Positions 14,695 through 15,867 of a stretch of DNA of 15,867 nucleotides are shown here, one piece after another. The DNA lies in the NCBI GenBank assembly GCA_903876815.1, contig CAIRBL010000012.1:1-15867 (forward strand), given 5' to 3'. The translations under genes and the position numbers were made by a program. The notes under the pieces are model-generated. The model was given only the letters and a program-made list of their open reading frames with translations. It was not told the DNA's origin and did not search any database. Source of the stretch: an uncultured bacterium. GTDB taxonomy: Bacteria; Patescibacteriota; Patescibacteriia; UBA1558; GWA2-36-10. Position 1 is the first letter of the stretch. The number at the start of each line of letters is the position of its first letter.

Positions 14695-14715
14695 ATAGCC
14701 TGTTTGACTAGATGT

Positions 14716-14744
14716 AGTTTAGCTTATTTACTTTGATTTTTCAA
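14716..14744 (-). promoter_or_regulatory. Promoter of dnaB-ybaB-recR
   Basis: On the - strand, TTGAAA (14744-14739), 17 bases, and TAAACT (14721-14716), which matches four of six -10 bases and is preceded by AAGC. The start would be near 14709, about 15 bases before the dnaB ATG. Confidence 0.6.
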
Positions 14745-14766
14745 GCCGTATTTATAGACAGTTTAT

Positions 14767-14795
14767 CCCGTTAGCCATGTTCCCATCTAACAGGG
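14767..14795. repeat. Inverted repeat upstream of the dnaB promoter
   Basis: CCCGTTAG (14767-14774) and CTAACAGGG (14787-14795) are complementary except for one bulged base, with a 12-base spacer that itself contains ATG..CAT. TTTAT flanks both sides. There is no T-run right after either arm. It lies between the dnaB promoter and the second cassette's terminator and could be an operator, a dispersed repeat or a weak terminator. Confidence 0.5.
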
Positions 14796-14810
14796 TTTAT
14801 CAGTAGCTAA

Positions 14811-14866
14811 AATAAAAATAAGACCCCGACACTCACCAGCTGGATGCTGTTTATTGTGTCGGGGTC
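14811..14866 (-). terminator. Terminator of the second GC-rich cassette (- strand)
   Basis: GACCCCGACAC (14822-14832) pairs perfectly with GTGTCGGGGTC (14856-14866), with a 23-base loop containing CAGC/GCTG pairing. On the - strand, TTATTTTTATT follows. It shares CCGACACAA, an internal CCAGCT, and GTGTCGG with the first cassette's terminator. Confidence 0.8.
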
Positions 14867-14886
14867 GAGACGCGCCGTGAGCTCAT

Positions 14887-14953
14887 GGAAGCTTCCGATT
14901 TACACCTGGAATGGTTGTTTAGCGGAAGCGTTTCGCATAGCCCGGCCGGCCGG
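14887..14953. repeat. Palindrome-rich 3' region of the second cassette
   Basis: Between the 29-codon ORF and its terminator are the palindrome GGAAGCTTCC (14887-14896), a GCGGAA/TTTCGC hairpin (14922-14936), and the 12-base palindrome CCGGCCGGCCGG (14942-14953). No ORF is evident in this piece. The - strand transcript would be heavily structured. Confidence 0.6.
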
Positions 14954-14954
14954 T

Positions 14955-15044
14955 TCAGGAGGTCTGGCGCTGGCCCAGGTTGGCGTTGGCCGTCTTCGTC
15001 CGCATGTTCAGGATGCCCATCAGGTTCTTCATGGACTGACGCAT
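14955..15044 (-). CDS. 29-residue peptide ORF of unknown function in a GC-rich cassette
   Basis: I do not recognise the product. It starts MRQSMKNLMGILNMRTK and ends TANANLGQRQTS, a basic peptide with a Met-rich amphipathic first half. The ORF is supported by a strong ribosome-binding site (GGAGGA at 15057-15052, 7 bases before the ATG), by a consensus promoter at 15135-15163, and by a terminator at 14811-14866. Its GC content is 60%, and 28 of 29 codons end in G or C, opposite to the A/T-ending codons of dnaB next door. It could be a true micro-protein, a leader, or the coding part of a dual-function RNA. It could also be a foreign gene from a high-GC donor. Overlapping + strand frames lack start signals. 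Confidence 0.6.
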   Translation of the reverse strand: MRQSMKNLMGILNMRTKTANANLGQRQTS

Positions 15045-15134
15045 GGCAGTGTCCTCCAATGAGACTGGGGGTAGAGCCCGCTAGGTGTTATCCCAGCTAC
15101 AAAAAACTCTACTGATGAATTGTGCTAACAAAGT

Positions 15135-15163
15135 AGGATAGCATACATTTTAAAATTTGTCAA
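15135..15163 (-). promoter_or_regulatory. Promoter of the second cassette
   Basis: On the - strand, TTGACA (15163-15158), 17 bases, then TATCCT (15140-15135), preceded by TATGC as in the first cassette promoter. Start near 15128, giving a leader of about 84 bases before the 29-codon ORF. Upstream lies AAGGGC, matching AAGGG at the same place in the first cassette. Confidence 0.8.
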
Positions 15164-15215
15164 GCCCTTGTAAAATAAGGGATTTTTGTTCAATTAATAT
15201 AAATTATTGAGGCGT

Positions 15216-15251
15216 AAAAAAAGTGGCCCCTCACGAGTGTGTAGGGGCCAC
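15216..15251 (-). terminator. Terminator of the third GC-rich cassette (- strand)
   Basis: GTGGCCCCT (15223-15231) pairs perfectly with AGGGGCCAC (15243-15251) over an 11-base loop. On the - strand, seven T follow directly (15222-15216). The stem sequence differs from the two CCGACAC-type terminators. Confidence 0.85.
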
Positions 15252-15293
15252 GAAGCTCTGCGCGGATCGCACAAGCTGGCCGTAGTGGTGTGG

Positions 15294-15428
15294 CTAGCTG
15301 TTGTGCTCCGCCGAGCGGGCCGCGTCGTCCAGCGTCTTGCCGATGTCCACGTTCTTCGCGGTGTTGGCGCCCTGGCTCATGGTCTGCTTGGTGGTGTCGG
15401 CCACCTGGCTGGGAATGATGCGGGACAT
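15294..15428 (-). CDS. 44-residue peptide ORF of unknown function in a GC-rich cassette
   Basis: I do not recognise the product. It begins MSRIIPSQVADTTKQTMSQG and ends DDAARSAEHNS. It is polar, with no membrane span, no cysteine and no aromatic residue, so it may be disordered or helical. AGGAGG at 15438-15433 lies four bases from ACTTATG and fixes the start at 15428, in preference to an in-frame ATG at 15491 without such a site. GC content is 65%, and 43 of 44 codons end in G or C. A strong terminator lies 43 bases after the stop. No clear promoter was found: TTGACT at 15491-15486 has only a poor -10. Same orientation as the second cassette, with a short AT-rich gap between them. Confidence 0.6.
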   Translation of the reverse strand: MSRIIPSQVADTTKQTMSQGANTAKNVDIGKTLDDAARSAEHNS

Positions 15429-15432
15429 AAGT

Positions 15433-15452
15433 CCTCCTTGTCCGTTAGGACA
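15433..15452 (-). promoter_or_regulatory. Strong RBS next to a small hairpin
   Basis: On the - strand, TGTCC-TAAC-GGACA (15452-15439) forms a 5-bp hairpin that ends exactly where AGGAGG (15438-15433) begins. The arrangement could hold the ribosome-binding site open, or set up alternative pairing of GTCC with GGAC at the RBS. Confidence 0.5.
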
Positions 15453-15488
15453 GCATACAGTGGTTGTTATGGAGAGCTTTATCCAAGT

Positions 15489-15516
15489 CAAGCTTGGGTA
15501 AGAGCATGCTCCGGAG
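15489..15516. repeat. Palindrome cluster upstream of the third cassette
   Basis: Three perfect palindromes occur within 28 bases: CAAGCTTG (15489-15496), GAGCATGCTC (15502-15511) and CTCCGGAG (15509-15516), the last two overlapping. They mark the right edge of the GC-rich island, before AT-rich sequence resumes at about 15517. Confidence 0.55.
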
Positions 15517-15567
15517 ATTTAAGTTTAGTAAATATTTTTTCTTTTGGCAAGAGTTTTTGCTTTGCCA

Positions 15568-15596
15568 TTGACAAAGTATGGCGTTTGCCATATAAT
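15568..15596 (+). promoter_or_regulatory. Consensus promoter of tRNA-Lys
   Basis: TTGACA (15568-15573), 17 bases and TATAAT (15591-15596) form a perfect sigma-70-type promoter. Start near 15603, about 38 bases before the mature tRNA. TTTGCCA repeats just before the -35 (15561-15567) and just before the -10 (15584-15590). Confidence 0.92.
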
Positions 15597-15640
15597 GAAA
15601 CCCGTATTTTGTGTTTGTTCTAAATAATTTGTTTTATTAT

Positions 15641-15717
15641 GCGCCTATAGCTCAGCCTGGTAGAGCAGTTGCCTTTTAAGCAAACGGTCGAGGGTTCGAA
15701 TCCCCCTGGGCGCACCA
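15641..15717 (+). tRNA. tRNA-Lys (anticodon TTT)
   Basis: The acceptor stem pairs GCGCCTA with TGGGCGC (one G-U). The D-arm is GCTC/GAGC. The anticodon loop CTTTTAA carries TTT and sits on TTGC/GCAA. The T-loop is TTCGAAT. The discriminator is A, and CCA is encoded at 15715-15717. Two stem positions do not pair normally: G-A at the outer pair of the anticodon stem (27-43) and A-C in the T-stem (50-64, GAGGG against CCCCC). Confidence 0.94.
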
Positions 15718-15731
15718 GTTTAAATTAATAA

Positions 15732-15756
15732 AAAAATAGCCAAATAGGCTATTTTT
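15732..15756. terminator. Bidirectional terminator between tRNA-Lys and argS
   Basis: AAAAATAGCC (15732-15741) pairs with GGCTATTTTT (15747-15756) over a 5-base loop, with T-rich tails on both strands. It lies between the convergent tRNA-Lys and argS. Confidence 0.88.
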
Positions 15757-15779
15757 GTTTTGTATTGAGAAAATTTGTC

Positions 15780-15867
15780 TTACATAACTTCTGGTGCTTC
15801 TATGCCCAACAAAGCTAAGCCACTGGAGAGAGTGTTTTTTGTGACTTTGGCTAAATTGAGACGGAAA
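15780..15867 (-). CDS. argS: Arginyl-tRNA synthetase, C-terminal end only
   Basis: The last 28 codons and stop of a - strand gene enter from the right edge. They read RLNLAKVTKNTLSSGLALLG and then IEAPEVM. This is the highly conserved end of class I arginyl-tRNA synthetase, the anticodon-binding helical domain that typically finishes LLGIEAPExM. The enzyme charges tRNA-Arg with arginine. Catalytic motifs lie outside the window. The short length limits certainty, but the tail is distinctive. Confidence 0.85.
   Translation of the reverse strand, partial: FRLNLAKVTKNTLSSGLALLGIEAPEVM

Noticed and set aside
14844..15115. + strand ORFs of 72 and 76 codons over the second cassette
   Set aside because: No RBS or promoter on that strand. 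They start inside or next to the opposite-strand terminator hairpin, while all expression signals point to the - strand.
15165..15188. CCCTT/AAGGG hairpin followed by ATTTTTG as a + strand terminator
   Set aside because: The stem is only five bp with no + strand gene upstream to terminate; the left arm is next to the second cassette's -35 and probably incidental.
15464..15491. Promoter for the third cassette from TTGACT
   Set aside because: The bases 16-17 downstream (TAACAA or AACAAC) are a poor -10, so I do not list it as a feature.
15301..15501. 66-codon hydrophobic + strand ORF over the third cassette
   Set aside because: No RBS. Long open frames on both strands are expected in GC-rich DNA, and the - strand ORF has the RBS and terminator.
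15207..15623. 138-codon + strand ORF spanning the third cassette and the tRNA-Lys promoter
   Set aside because: It begins at the cassette terminator and crosses a perfect promoter and AT-rich spacer; composition and content are not protein-like.

Overview
The window is AT-rich chromosomal DNA from a small-genome bacterium, most likely a member of the Candidate Phyla Radiation (Patescibacteria). That placement is inferred from several things seen together: strongly A/T-ending codons, compact genes with almost no Shine-Dalgarno sequences, shortened family members (MurF without its N-terminal domain, a 254-residue SufD, a 241-residue RmlA), and REP-like repeats between genes. TGA is read as stop, and no recoded TGA is needed.

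Region 1 (1-3885, + strand) is a division and cell-wall cluster: the 3' end of rsmH with an apparent 1-base frameshift, a small FtsL-like membrane protein, the transpeptidase FtsI, and a MurF-type ligase. Region 2 (3886-6049) holds a cluster of short repeats, tRNA-Glu(CTC), and rfbB and rfbA, the first two dTDP-sugar steps, separated by a perfect GC-rich hairpin and closed by a terminator. Region 3 (6053-11047) is one tightly packed iron-sulfur operon, rrf2-sufC-sufB-sufD-sufS-sufU, driven by an exact consensus TTGACA-N17-TATAAT promoter. An Rrf2/IscR-type regulator with three cysteines heads the operon and probably controls it.

Region 4 (11857-14744) contains rplU on the + strand and a convergent dnaB-ybaB-recR operon on the - strand, with a shared bidirectional terminator between rplU and recR. 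Region 5 (15568-15867) has tRNA-Lys(TTT) under a perfect consensus promoter, converging on the 3' end of argS.

The most unusual material is three GC-rich islands set between these housekeeping blocks, at about 11046-11780, 14811-15163 and 15216-15440. All lie on the - strand. Each carries one ORF with a textbook GGAGG ribosome-binding site and a long hairpin-plus-T-tract terminator, and two of the three also have a clear TTGACA promoter. The ORFs encode a 188-residue single-span membrane protein, a 29-residue peptide and a 44-residue peptide. In the two short ORFs all codons but one end in G or C, the opposite of the surrounding genes. Terminators 1 and 2 share the same CCGACAC/GTGTCGG stem and related loops. 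These look like autonomous small-gene cassettes of unknown function, and they are the best candidate for something undescribed in this window.
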